Below, piece by piece: positions 53,019-62,108 of a DNA stretch of 64,000 nucleotides. The position numbers and the translations under genes are program-made. Source of the stretch: Syntrophus sp963665935 (GTDB lineage Bacteria; Desulfobacterota; Syntrophia; Syntrophales; Syntrophaceae); contig OY762510.1 of NCBI GenBank assembly GCA_963665935.1, positions 2,542,001 to 2,606,000 on the forward strand. The letters are read 5' to 3'. The notes under the pieces were generated by a model. It ran no database searches, was not told the origin of the DNA, and worked only from the letters and a program-made list of their open reading frames with translations. Position 1 is the first letter of the stretch. Every line of letters starts with the position of its first letter.

Positions 53019-53501
53019 ATGCAGGTACTGGTGATGTATTTTTCCCGGACGGGACACACGAAGTTGCTGGCAGAGGCGATCGCCCAGGGCGTTGGGGAGG
53101 TGGATTCGGTTAACTGCCTGCTCAAGCCCATTGCCGAGGTTACCAAGGAAGACTTTGTCCGTTCTGATGGAATCATCGTCGGCTCCCCCGTTTATTTCGG
53201 CGGAATGGCCGGGGAGGTGAAGGCCCTGCTGGATTCCTTCGTCGGAGTGCGCCCGAAAATGGCCGATAAGGTCGGTGCCGCCTTTGCCACTTCGGGAGAC
53301 CTTTCCGGCGGCAAGGAAACGACCTTGATCTCTCTCCTGCAGGCCCTTTTGATCTATGGGATGGTCATTGTGGGAGATCCCATGGATGCGACCGGGCATT
53401 ACGGCGTTTCCTGCGTGGGTGAGCCGGATGCGGCAGCCAGGGCCAATGGGGCCAAACTGGGCAAACGGGTAGCCACCTTGGTCAAAAAACTGAAAGGATA
53501 G
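53019..53501 (+). CDS. flavodoxin-like NAD(P)H:quinone reductase (WrbA-type)
   Basis: 160 residues. FMN phosphate loop SRTGHTKLLAEA, flavin loop VGSPVYFGGMAGEVKALLDS and ATSGDLSGGKET match WrbA/flavodoxin-family reductases. Cytoplasmic FMN protein for two-electron quinone reduction or electron transfer. GGAGG precedes the start. Converges directly on the next gene with a 1-bp gap, so there is no room for a terminator. Confidence 0.88.
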   Translation: MQVLVMYFSRTGHTKLLAEAIAQGVGEVDSVNCLLKPIAEVTKEDFVRSDGIIVGSPVYFGGMAGEVKALLDSFVGVRPKMADKVGAAFATSGDLSGGKETTLISLLQALLIYGMVIVGDPMDATGHYGVSCVGEPDAAARANGAKLGKRVATLVKKLKG

Positions 53502-53502
53502 C

Positions 53503-53958
53503 TCAGGGCGCCTTCAGGCTCATGGCCATGCGCCGCAGGGCATCCTTAAAAAGGACATCCATCCGGGTTTCGGAAATGATCTTTTCCACAAAGCCAATCC
53601 CGAAACTCGGATGACGGATCACATCGCCGCGGGAATAGGACTCTTGAAGGGAATAGATCCGGACTTCCCCTTCATCCTTTAGATCCTCGATCTTCTGCGT
53701 CCATTCCTTGAGCACCGGTTTTACCTTTTCAGGCTTCGAGGAGGAGGGGGGCGTTGCCCTGTCCCTTGCACTCGTTCGTTTCAGGAGCGTAACACCGGAT
53801 TGCTTTTCCGGCTTTGTTTCACGATACTTGTGTTCTGCACCGCAGGTTCTGCATTTGACCTTCTGGATGATTCCTCTCACTTCGAAGAGGACCACATGGG
53901 ACAAGGTCAGTTTGCAGCGGAGACAGTAAGCATCAATCAGATCGCCAACGGAAGACAT
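53503..53958 (-). CDS. zinc-ribbon protein with C-terminal CarD/Tudor-like segment
   Basis: 151 residues. The N-terminal ribbon has two Cys pairs (YCLRCKLTL and KCRTCGAEH). The middle is a Lys/Pro/Ser-rich linker. The C-terminus (YSRGDVIRHPSFGIGFVEKI) looks like the SH3/Tudor-like domain seen in CarD and UvrD tails, which contact RNA polymerase. A DNA- or RNA polymerase-associated role is inferred. Function not established. Confidence 0.65.
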   Translation of the reverse strand: MSSVGDLIDAYCLRCKLTLSHVVLFEVRGIIQKVKCRTCGAEHKYRETKPEKQSGVTLLKRTSARDRATPPSSSKPEKVKPVLKEWTQKIEDLKDEGEVRIYSLQESYSRGDVIRHPSFGIGFVEKIISETRMDVLFKDALRRMAMSLKAP

Positions 53959-54769
53959 GAAAACTCCTCAAATCATTATTCCAGGGGGGGACCCGAGACG
54001 TAGAGAGGACAGAACCTGCCGTCTCCCTCTTTCAAAAGGGTTAAGATAAAACCGAAATACAATAACCACGAAGATATTTTTTCCCGAAACAAGAGAAAGT
54101 CGAGAATATCCGATGCAGGCGAAAAGCGGTATCTGATCCGGAAGTTGTTAAATCAGCTTCAATCCCCCAAAAGTGATGCGCTGCTTTATCACATCAGGAC
54201 GGGCAAGGAAAACAATTTTTATTTGATGCGCCATAACCCTCGACACTTCCTGATAATGACAGGGTCAAACAAAGGCCGGAACAATACATCCCTCATCTTT
54301 TGCAGGCAATGACTGAGATCACGCCTATGGAAAGGTTAAAAGCGATTGACTTTCCCGATGGTTTTTACTAGTGTCTGCTGGCGTTTTTATCTTGAACATG
54401 ATGGCCGTCCTTTATAGAATACATGCTTTTGGATTTCGGCTCGCGAAACAACTTTCTGACGATATCTTGACAATGATTTATAACCGTCCTGGGTCATCTT
54501 TGTTTCAGTCGCGCCGCTCTTGATACCGGATGTTACCTCATGAAATCAGCGGTCGTTCCCAAGAAACGGGAATTTATTCTGAGCCCTTCACGACCTTCGT
54601 ATTTGAAAAGGCCTGCCTGCCGTCCCGTTTTATCCAGGACAACTCTTCTTCAAAAGAGAAAAAATGACAAAAATCTCGGATTATGAACGATTCGGTTTTG
54701 AAAAGAATCATTAGAGAATTGTTGAATAGAAATGCAATAATCTAAATTTTACTGCAGAAAGGAAGGTTT
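53959..54769. other. long intergenic region before the polysaccharide locus
   Basis: About 810 bp. I found no coding frame, RNA gene or clear promoter. It probably contains the regulatory region of the polysaccharide operon. Several AT-rich stretches occur near 54660-54760. Confidence 0.5.
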
Positions 54770-56419
54770 ATGAGCCCTGAAGAAAGATTGCAGTCTGTCA
54801 GCCCGAGTGGTGAAATCTTTGCCCTGCCTCTACCGGAAGATTATCCCGGGGAATTTGAGCGATTGAAACAGGTAGTCCAGGCGCAACGCGACCTGGGTCG
54901 GGAAATCGTCGTTGTGATGGGCCTCGGTTTTGTCGGTGCGGTCATGGCCGGTGTCGTGGCCGATGCCGTCGACAAATCGACGGGCAAGTCGAACAAGTTC
55001 GTGATCGGCGTGCAGAGGCCATCAATGCGATCTTTCTGGAAGATCCCCTTGTTCAACCGGGGAATCTCTCCTGTCGAGGCGGAGGATCCGGAAGTTGTTC
55101 CGCTCATCCGCCGTTGTGTCAAAGAGAAGAAGACCCTGATCGCTACCTTCACGGAAGATGCCCTTTCCCTTGCCGATGTCGTTGTCGTGGATGTGCAGTG
55201 TGATTACTTCAAGGAGGACCTCGGGGATGTCCGAACGGGTCATGCGGAGATTGCCGCACTGGAAGAGAGTCTGCGGATCATCGGCGACAGGATTCAGCCG
55301 GAATGTATGGTCCTGATCGAAACGACGGTCCCCCCCGGCACCACGGAATACATTGCCTATCCCATCGTCAAGAAAGCCTTTGAAAGGCGTGGCCTTAATT
55401 CCGCTGAGCCCCTGCTGGCTCATTCCTTTGAACGGGTCATGCCCGGCAGGGAATACGTGGCCTCCATCCGCGATTTCTGGCGGGTCTGCAGCGGGGTGAA
55501 CGATACGGCCCGGCAGCGGGTGACCCGATTCCTCTCGGATATTCTGAATGTAGAGAAATTCCCCTTGACCGTGCTGGACCGGCCCATCGAAAGCGAAACC
55601 TGCAAGATCGTGGAAAACTCTTTCCGGGCAACCCTCCTGGCCTTTCTGGATGAGTGGAGCATCTTTGCCGAACGTAACGGCGTGGATCTCATCAAGGTCA
55701 TTCAGGCGATCAAGGTGCGTCCCACGCACTCGAACATGATCTTCCCGGGCCCCGGCATCGGCGGTTACTGCCTTCCCAAGGACGGCGGACTGGGCGTGTG
55801 GGCCTACCGAACCCTAATGGGGTTTGAGGATGATATTTTCAAACTGACGCCCATGGCCATCGACATCAACGACACCCGGGCGCTCCATGCCGCGGAACTG
55901 GTTCGCGACGCCCTGCGCAACATGGGAAAGATTGTGGCCGCTTCAAAAATCGCCGTTCTCGGCGCGTCCTATCGCGAGGATGTGGGCGATACCCGTTACA
56001 GCGGTTCGGAGATGCTCGTGCGCAAGCTGACGGAAATGGGTGGGGAGATTTCCGTCCATGATCCCTATGTCCAGCACTGGTGGGAGTTCGAAAAACAGGA
56101 CACCTATCCCGCACCGGGCCATTCCTGGGCCAGGTTCTTCCGCAACCAGGAAAAACTGACGGAACTTCGCATTCAGCAGGATCTGGGAGAGGCGCTGAAG
56201 GGTGCGGACGCTGTGGTGCTGGCCGTCCGCCACCAGACTTACCTGGCTCTTTCACCGGATGACCTGTTGGAAAAAGTGGGCAAACCCTTTGCCGTGGTGG
56301 ACTGCTTCGGCATCCTGGATGACAGCAGGATCTGCCGTTATCTTTCCCTCGGCTGTGAAGTCAAGGGATTGGGCCGCGGCCATATCAAACGGTTGAAGGA
56401 TCAATTGAAAAATATCTGA
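54770..56419 (+). CDS. nucleotide-sugar 6-dehydrogenase (WbpA-like)
   Basis: 549 residues, about 110 longer than usual (extra N-terminal 45 and internal insertions). Rossmann domain VVVMGLGFVGAVMA, central UETTVPPGTT-type motif (IETTVPPGTTEY), catalytic Cys in GPGIGGYCLPKDGG (about residue 333) and a C-terminal domain with VLGASYREDVGDTRYS. It would oxidise C6 of a UDP-HexNAc twice with NAD+, giving a uronic acid. First gene of the sugar operon, ahead of WbpE-, WbpB/D- and WbpI-like genes. AGGAAGG lies upstream of the ATG. Confidence 0.87.
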   Translation: MSPEERLQSVSPSGEIFALPLPEDYPGEFERLKQVVQAQRDLGREIVVVMGLGFVGAVMAGVVADAVDKSTGKSNKFVIGVQRPSMRSFWKIPLFNRGISPVEAEDPEVVPLIRRCVKEKKTLIATFTEDALSLADVVVVDVQCDYFKEDLGDVRTGHAEIAALEESLRIIGDRIQPECMVLIETTVPPGTTEYIAYPIVKKAFERRGLNSAEPLLAHSFERVMPGREYVASIRDFWRVCSGVNDTARQRVTRFLSDILNVEKFPLTVLDRPIESETCKIVENSFRATLLAFLDEWSIFAERNGVDLIKVIQAIKVRPTHSNMIFPGPGIGGYCLPKDGGLGVWAYRTLMGFEDDIFKLTPMAIDINDTRALHAAELVRDALRNMGKIVAASKIAVLGASYREDVGDTRYSGSEMLVRKLTEMGGEISVHDPYVQHWWEFEKQDTYPAPGHSWARFFRNQEKLTELRIQQDLGEALKGADAVVLAVRHQTYLALSPDDLLEKVGKPFAVVDCFGILDDSRICRYLSLGCEVKGLGRGHIKRLKDQLKNI

Positions 56420-56699
56420 AGAAAGTTTTACTCCGAATAGAATCGAAATCGTTATGAGCACCCAAACAGTTGAATTGTTCCGGAAGTTCCTGTATAAGCC
56501 CTGTTTGTGCTTTTTTGCCGATCCTTTCTTCAGTAACGGCATATAATTGGAGATTGGAGAAGAAGTGCTGAAATATATACCGAAAAGCCTTGTTTTGATG
56601 CCGGGGAAAATTTCGATTATGTAATCGAGGTGGCGGAGCTATATCCTGTAATCTTTAACTCTTTGAAAACATTTCAAGCGAAACGAAAAAAGGTATCTC

Positions 56700-57863
56700 A
56701 TGGACTTCATTGATCTAGCTGCTCAACAGCAGCGAATCCGCAAAACATTGGAAGAAAAAGTACTTAGAGTCATGGATCACGGCCAGTACATCATGGGGCC
56801 GGAAATCAAGACACTGGAAGAGGAACTGGCTGCCTACACCGGTGTGAAGCATGCCATTTCCTGTTCTTCGGGGACAGATGCCCTCCTGATGGCCCTGATG
56901 GCTTACGGTGTCGGGCCGGGCGATGCGATTTTCACCACGCCCTTCACTTTCATCGCGACGGCGGAAGTGGTTGCTTTGCTGGGTGCCACGCCTGTTTTTG
57001 TGGATATCGATTCCCGGACATACAACATCGATCCGGAGAAACTGGAATTGGCCATTTCCGCGGTGAAAGAGAACAATCCGCAGCTTTACCCCCTGCCGAA
57101 AACCAAAAATTCGCAGCCGCTGACGCCCCGGGGGATTATCCCCGTGGATCTCTTCGGACTGCCGGCCGATTATGCCCGGATAAGGGCCATTGCCAGGGAG
57201 CATGGCCTGTTTGTCGTTGAGGATGCGGCTCAAGCCTTCGGTGCGGAGTACCACGGGAAAAAGGCCGGCTCGCTGGCCGATATTGCCAGTACCTCCTTCT
57301 TCCCGGCAAAGCCCCTGGGAGGGTACGGAGACGGCGGGATGTGCTTTACCGACAGTGACATCCTGGCGGATTCCATGATTTCCGTCCGGATCCACGGAAA
57401 GGGCAGCGACAAGTACGACAACATCCGGATCGGAATCAACGGCCGACTCGACACGCTTCAGGCGGCCATTCTCCTGGCCAAGTTTTCCCTCTTTCCCGAA
57501 GAAGTGACTCTCCGACAGGAGGTCGCCGAACGCTATTCGATTCTGCTGGCGGGAAATGCCTCGCTCGTGGTTCCCTATATTCCCGAGGGTTATCGTTCCG
57601 TCTGGGCGCAATATTCTCTCTTGGCCCGCGACGCCGCTCAAAGGTCCGCGATACAGGGCGCCCTTCAGAAGGAAGGGATTCCGACGGCGGTTTACTATCC
57701 GAAACCCCTGCATGTCCAGACCGCTTTTTCCGCCCTCGGTTACAAACCGGGCGATTTTTCCGTCAGCGACGACTGTGCGGAGCGGATCTTCAGCCTTCCC
57801 ATGCATCCTTACCTGAAGGAAGACGACCAGAAAAGAATTGCCGCTGTAATCAACGGGATTTAG
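56700..57863 (+). CDS. DegT/DnrJ/EryC1/StrS aminotransferase (WbpE-like)
   Basis: 387-residue PLP enzyme. Start motif FIDLAAQQQRI, SSGTDALLMALMAYGV, VEDAAQAFGA, and the PLP Lys in FFPAKPLGGYGDGG (about residue 204). In the WbpA-B-E-D-I pathway this enzyme aminates the 3-keto sugar made by the WbpB-type dehydrogenase. A 280-bp gap precedes it; the oxidoreductase-acyltransferase gene follows 17 bp later. Intact. Confidence 0.92.
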   Translation: MDFIDLAAQQQRIRKTLEEKVLRVMDHGQYIMGPEIKTLEEELAAYTGVKHAISCSSGTDALLMALMAYGVGPGDAIFTTPFTFIATAEVVALLGATPVFVDIDSRTYNIDPEKLELAISAVKENNPQLYPLPKTKNSQPLTPRGIIPVDLFGLPADYARIRAIAREHGLFVVEDAAQAFGAEYHGKKAGSLADIASTSFFPAKPLGGYGDGGMCFTDSDILADSMISVRIHGKGSDKYDNIRIGINGRLDTLQAAILLAKFSLFPEEVTLRQEVAERYSILLAGNASLVVPYIPEGYRSVWAQYSLLARDAAQRSAIQGALQKEGIPTAVYYPKPLHVQTAFSALGYKPGDFSVSDDCAERIFSLPMHPYLKEDDQKRIAAVINGI

Positions 57864-57880
57864 AGGAGGAGACTGGAAGG

Positions 57881-59487
57881 ATGATGAAGAATATCGCCGT
57901 TGTGGGCGCCGGATATTGGGGAAAGAATCTGGTGCGGAACTTTTCGCAACTGGAGGTGCTCAAGACGGTCTGCGATGCGGAACCGCCCATTCGCGAGCAG
58001 ATCTCGAAGGATTACCCGGATGTGGCTGTTACCGATGATTTCAGCTCTATCCTGGAAGATGCGGATATTCAGGGAGTGGTTATCGCCGCACCGGCGGCGC
58101 AGCACTTTCAGCTGGCCCGGGCCGCCCTCCTTGCGGGAAAGCATGTCTTTGTAGAGAAACCCCTGTCGCTGACCTACGAAGACGGCAATGCCCTGGTCCG
58201 GCTTGCGGCGGAGTGCGGCAGAATCCTTTTTGTGGGGCACATCCTGAACTACCACCCGGCGGTCATTCGCCTGAAGGCCATGGTCAATGAAGGGAGCATC
58301 GGGCGGTTACAGTACGTCTATTCCCGTCGGTTGAGTCTGGGAAAAATCCGCAGGGAGGAGAACATCCTCTGGTCCTTCGCGCCCCATGACATCTCCGTCA
58401 TTCTGGGGCTTGTGGGGGAAGACCCCATTTATGTCGATTCGGTGGGAAGCAATTTCCTCCATGCCCGGATTGCCGATGTGACCTTGACCAATATGAAATT
58501 TCCCTCCGGAATCGGGGCGCATATCTTCGTGAGCTGGCTGAATCCTTTCAAGGAGCAGCGCCTGGTGGTCGTGGGCAGCGAAGGGATGCTGGTCTTTGAT
58601 GATTCCCTTCCCGTTGAAGAAAAACTCGTCCTTTATCCCCATACGATCAACTGGAAGGATGGGGCGCCGGTACCGGTCAAAGCGGAGAGTCAGGCCGTTG
58701 ATCTGTCTCCGGTGTGGGAAGAACCCTTAAAGGCGGAGTGTCGCGCCTTTCTGACGGCCATGGAGACGGGGCAGCCGCCGTTAACCTCGGGGGAAGAGGG
58801 GCTTCGGGTTCTCCGCATCCTGGAGGTCAGCCAGCGTTCCCTGGAAGAGAAGGAAAAAGCCGCCGACCAGATCTGGGTAACAGCAACACCCCAGTCCACA
58901 CCCTCCTTCTTTGCCCACCCCTCTTCGGTAATCGATGACGGGGTTTCCATTGGCGAAGGAACGAAGATCTGGCATTTCTCCCATGTCATGAAAGGGGCAA
59001 GCATCGGCGAGAAATGCAACATCGGCCAGAATGTGGTGGTGTCGCCGGAGGTCAAAATCGGCAACGGCGTAAAAATACAGAACAATGTTTCCGTCTATGA
59101 GGGCGTCACCCTGGAAGATGACGTTTTCTGTGGACCTCCATGGTCTTTACGAATGTGTATAATCCCCGCTCCCCCATTGCCCGGATGAAGGAAGTCCGGC
59201 CGACGCGTATTCGAAAGGGGGCCAGCCTGGGGGCCAACTGTACGATTGTCTGTGGGAACACCGTGGGGCAGTACGCCTTTGTGGGAGCCGGTTCCGTGGT
59301 CAAGAAGGATGTGCCCGATTATGCCATGGTGGCAGGCAACCCGGCGAAGGTCAAGGGCTGGATGTGCATCTGCGGAAACCGGATTGATTTCCACGGCAGC
59401 AAAGGGCAATGCCGGGAGTGTGGAAAACCTTACCGGTTGAGCAAAGAGAAGGAAGAGGGAACCAGGCGCGTTTCGCCGGTGGAATAA
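57881..59487 (+). pseudogene. fused WbpB-type oxidoreductase and WbpD-type acetyltransferase, frameshifted
   Basis: The first frame (57881-59188, 435 codons) encodes a Gfo/Idh/MocA oxidoreductase (IAVVGAGYWGKNLVRNF; FVEKPLSLTYEDG) fused after about residue 335 to the start of a left-handed beta-helix acetyltransferase (SIGEGTKIWHFSHVMKGASI). It goes out of frame after EDDVFCGP. The rest (SMVFTNVYNPRSPIARMKEV... ending in a Cys4 zinc-ribbon-like tail, CICGN...CREC) continues in another frame to 59487. One base is missing near 59135-59138. Restored length about 535 residues. Together these would carry out the 3-dehydrogenation and N-acetylation steps. It could be a sequencing error or recent inactivation. 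Confidence 0.87.
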
Positions 59488-59490
59488 AGG

Positions 59491-60567
59491 ATGGTGAAGA
59501 TCTTAACCATCGTCGGCGCCCGTCCGCAATTCATCAAGGCGGCCATGGTCAGCCGCGCGATTGTGGAACACAACCGCCTGGGAAAAGCTCCGACGTTTGT
59601 AGAAGAAATCCTTCATACCGGTCAGCACTACGATGCGGATATGAGCGACATCTTCTTCCGACAGATGGCAATTCCGGAACCGGTGGTCAATCTCCATGCG
59701 GGAACGGGCATGCATGGGGAGATGACGGGGCGGATGCTCACCCAGATCGAGCGGGAGATTGTGATCCGCAAACCAGACTGGGTCCTGGTGTACGGCGACA
59801 CCAATTCGACCCTTGCCGGAGCATTGGCGGCAGCCAAGCTTCATGTGCCGGTGGCCCATGTGGAAGCCGGGCTCCGCTCCTTCAACAAGCGCATGCCGGA
59901 GGAAATCAACCGCATTCTGACGGATCATGTTTCTACCCTCCTGTTCTGCCCGACCCATGCCGCGATGGACAATCTGAAAAGGGAAGGCATTGTCCGCGGT
60001 GTTCACCATGTAGGCGATGTCATGTATGATGCGGCGCTGACCTTCGGAGAGATCGCCGGACGCGTCTCCACCATCCTGCGAGACCTCGACCTGGCGCCCC
60101 GTCAATACGCCCTGGCAACCGTCCACCGGGCCGAAAATACCGATGATCCACTGCGCCTGCAAAGCATTCTTTCCGCTTTTGCCGGAATCGACGAAGAGGT
60201 TGTTTTCCCGGTCCATCCCCGCACCCGGGCCAGGCTGAATCCCGATATTCTGCCATCCGGAATCCGCAATATCCGCTTTCTCGATCCCGTTTCCTTCCTC
60301 GACATGGTGCAACTGGAGAAGCATGCCCGCTGCATCCTCACCGATTCCGGCGGCGTGCAGAAAGAGGCGTACTTTCATGGGGTGCCCTGCATCACCCTGA
60401 GAGATGAGACCGAATGGGTCGAAACGGTCGAGGCGGGCTGGAACCAGGTGGTCGGTGCGGATGCCGAGAGAATCCTTGACGCAGCCCGTCAGGCCCATGC
60501 TGGCAAAATCATAGAAGAATATGGACAGGGAAACTCTGCTGCAGCCATTCTTCAACTCCTCTGCTGA
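59491..60567 (+). CDS. UDP-N-acetylglucosamine 2-epimerase (WecB/WbpI-like)
   Basis: 358 residues. Family motifs: IVGARPQFIKAAMVS, HTGQHYDADMSDIFF, GDTNSTLAGALAAAKL, HVEAGLRSFNKRMPEE and LTDSGGVQKEAY. It inverts C2 of a UDP-HexNAc(A) through an elimination intermediate. In the WbpA-B-E-D-I pathway this last step yields UDP-ManNAc3NAcA, which fits the gene order. 3 bp after the fused gene. WecB (UDP-ManNAc) is the alternative assignment. Confidence 0.92.
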   Translation: MVKILTIVGARPQFIKAAMVSRAIVEHNRLGKAPTFVEEILHTGQHYDADMSDIFFRQMAIPEPVVNLHAGTGMHGEMTGRMLTQIEREIVIRKPDWVLVYGDTNSTLAGALAAAKLHVPVAHVEAGLRSFNKRMPEEINRILTDHVSTLLFCPTHAAMDNLKREGIVRGVHHVGDVMYDAALTFGEIAGRVSTILRDLDLAPRQYALATVHRAENTDDPLRLQSILSAFAGIDEEVVFPVHPRTRARLNPDILPSGIRNIRFLDPVSFLDMVQLEKHARCILTDSGGVQKEAYFHGVPCITLRDETEWVETVEAGWNQVVGADAERILDAARQAHAGKIIEEYGQGNSAAAILQLLC

Positions 60568-60740
60568 GCGGTCTCTTCTCTCCGCAAGAACTTTGACCGT
60601 CTTTCCCATTTACGATTCTTCAGCCGATTGTGCCTTGGCTTTCATGAGGATGATCAGGTATCACCAAGTAAATCCTGTAAGGAATAGTCTTTTTCAACCA
60701 GCCATCTTGAAGCTTGTCTTCGGAATTGCGCAAAGGATCG

Positions 60741-62108
60741 ATGCCGTATAACCTGCTAAAAATAAGAAGGGATGTCGTCGACTCTCTTGCCGGTATCTTC
60801 ACCGCATTAACCTCCAGTTTTGTGAAAAAGGGTAGTTTCGCTCGAACCACCATGCTTCTCATGTCCGGCACCGCTTTATCACAGATCATACAGTTTGCGG
60901 TGGCTCCCATTCTGACAAGACTCTATGAGCCTGCGGCATTTGGTTATTATGCCACGTACGCGGCCGTGGTAGCGATTGGCGGGGGGCTGATTACGGCGAA
61001 ATACGATCTTGCCCTGGTATTGCCCGGAGAGGAAAATCAAGCGGCAGATCTGCTCAGGATCGCGGTCGGCATCGTGTTTTTTTTCAGCGTGGTCAGTCTC
61101 GTCTTTGTGCAATGCGGAAAACAGTATGTCGCCTCATGGATGGGGATGCAGGATAACCCTTACATCGTGTTATTCATTCCGGCAGGGTTGCTGCTTCTCG
61201 GCCTTTATGAGCTGTACAGAAACTGGGGGATCAGAAACAGGGAATTTCGGAGAATCACGATTTCTTCCGTCTTTCATGTCGGATTCACTGCCGCGGTTCA
61301 GATTTTTCTTGCCTTCTTTTCAGGCATCGGAGTGATGGGGCTTATTTTTGGACAAATCGCCGGTCAAATGCTGGCTCTTGTTGTTCTGTTGCCGAAACAG
61401 TGGAGGAAAGACTTTCGTTCGAAGAATATAAATCTGCGGAATATGCTCGGAATGGCCAAGCGCTACAAGGATTTCCCGCAATACATGCTTCTGGCCGGTT
61501 TGTTGAACAGAACAACGCCTTATATTCCGATCTTTGTCTTCGGTTGGTACTTCCCTCCTGCCGTTGTTGGATTCTATGCCTTGTCGCAGCGAGTCATCAA
61601 GGCGCCAATGAGCCTGATCGGTTCGAACATCTCTACCACCTTCGTGAGAAAGGCCCAGGATTTGGCCACCAGGGATATTGCCGAATTGAGGAAGAAAACC
61701 TTTCAGATGAGTGCCTGCATGATTATTGTTGGTTTGATACCGGCCCTCATTCTCTATCTCTTTGCGCCTCAGCTTTTTGTCATTATCTTCGGTAACAAGT
61801 GGGAGATCGCAGGCCGTTATACGGCGGTGATGTCTTTCTATCTCCTTCTTCAGTTCGCCTTCACCCCCTTGGCTATCATATTTCGCATTCTGGAAAAGCA
61901 GCGGATCTATACCTTGTGGGAGTGGATAAGGTTTCTCCTCTGTGCTTTCGCCACGGTCACAGGGGGCATATTCCTGAATCCCCTCGGGGCGGTAACGCTC
62001 TTCTCTTACAGTATGTCACTCTCCTATGTTGTGCTCGCCGTCATGACCTATTACATCTTTCAATCCTCCACGAGACTGGAGAAAAGGGCCGTCCGGGCAC
62101 GCGCATGA
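60741..62108 (+). CDS. polysaccharide flippase (Wzx-like)
   Basis: 455 residues from the ATG at 60741, preferred over TTG at 60714 because AAAGGA precedes it. 12 or more hydrophobic helices in the MVF/PST superfamily pattern, starting ARTTMLLMSGTALSQIIQFAVAPILTRLY. It would flip lipid-linked repeat units across the inner membrane. Last 4 bp (ATGA) overlap the next gene. A gap of 170 bp separates it from the epimerase. Confidence 0.87.
   Translation: MPYNLLKIRRDVVDSLAGIFTALTSSFVKKGSFARTTMLLMSGTALSQIIQFAVAPILTRLYEPAAFGYYATYAAVVAIGGGLITAKYDLALVLPGEENQAADLLRIAVGIVFFFSVVSLVFVQCGKQYVASWMGMQDNPYIVLFIPAGLLLLGLYELYRNWGIRNREFRRITISSVFHVGFTAAVQIFLAFFSGIGVMGLIFGQIAGQMLALVVLLPKQWRKDFRSKNINLRNMLGMAKRYKDFPQYMLLAGLLNRTTPYIPIFVFGWYFPPAVVGFYALSQRVIKAPMSLIGSNISTTFVRKAQDLATRDIAELRKKTFQMSACMIIVGLIPALILYLFAPQLFVIIFGNKWEIAGRYTAVMSFYLLLQFAFTPLAIIFRILEKQRIYTLWEWIRFLLCAFATVTGGIFLNPLGAVTLFSYSMSLSYVVLAVMTYYIFQSSTRLEKRAVRARA

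Noticed and set aside
56715..60609. Long antisense frames opposite the aminotransferase and epimerase genes
   Set aside because: Opposite strands encode full-length recognised enzymes with correct motifs.
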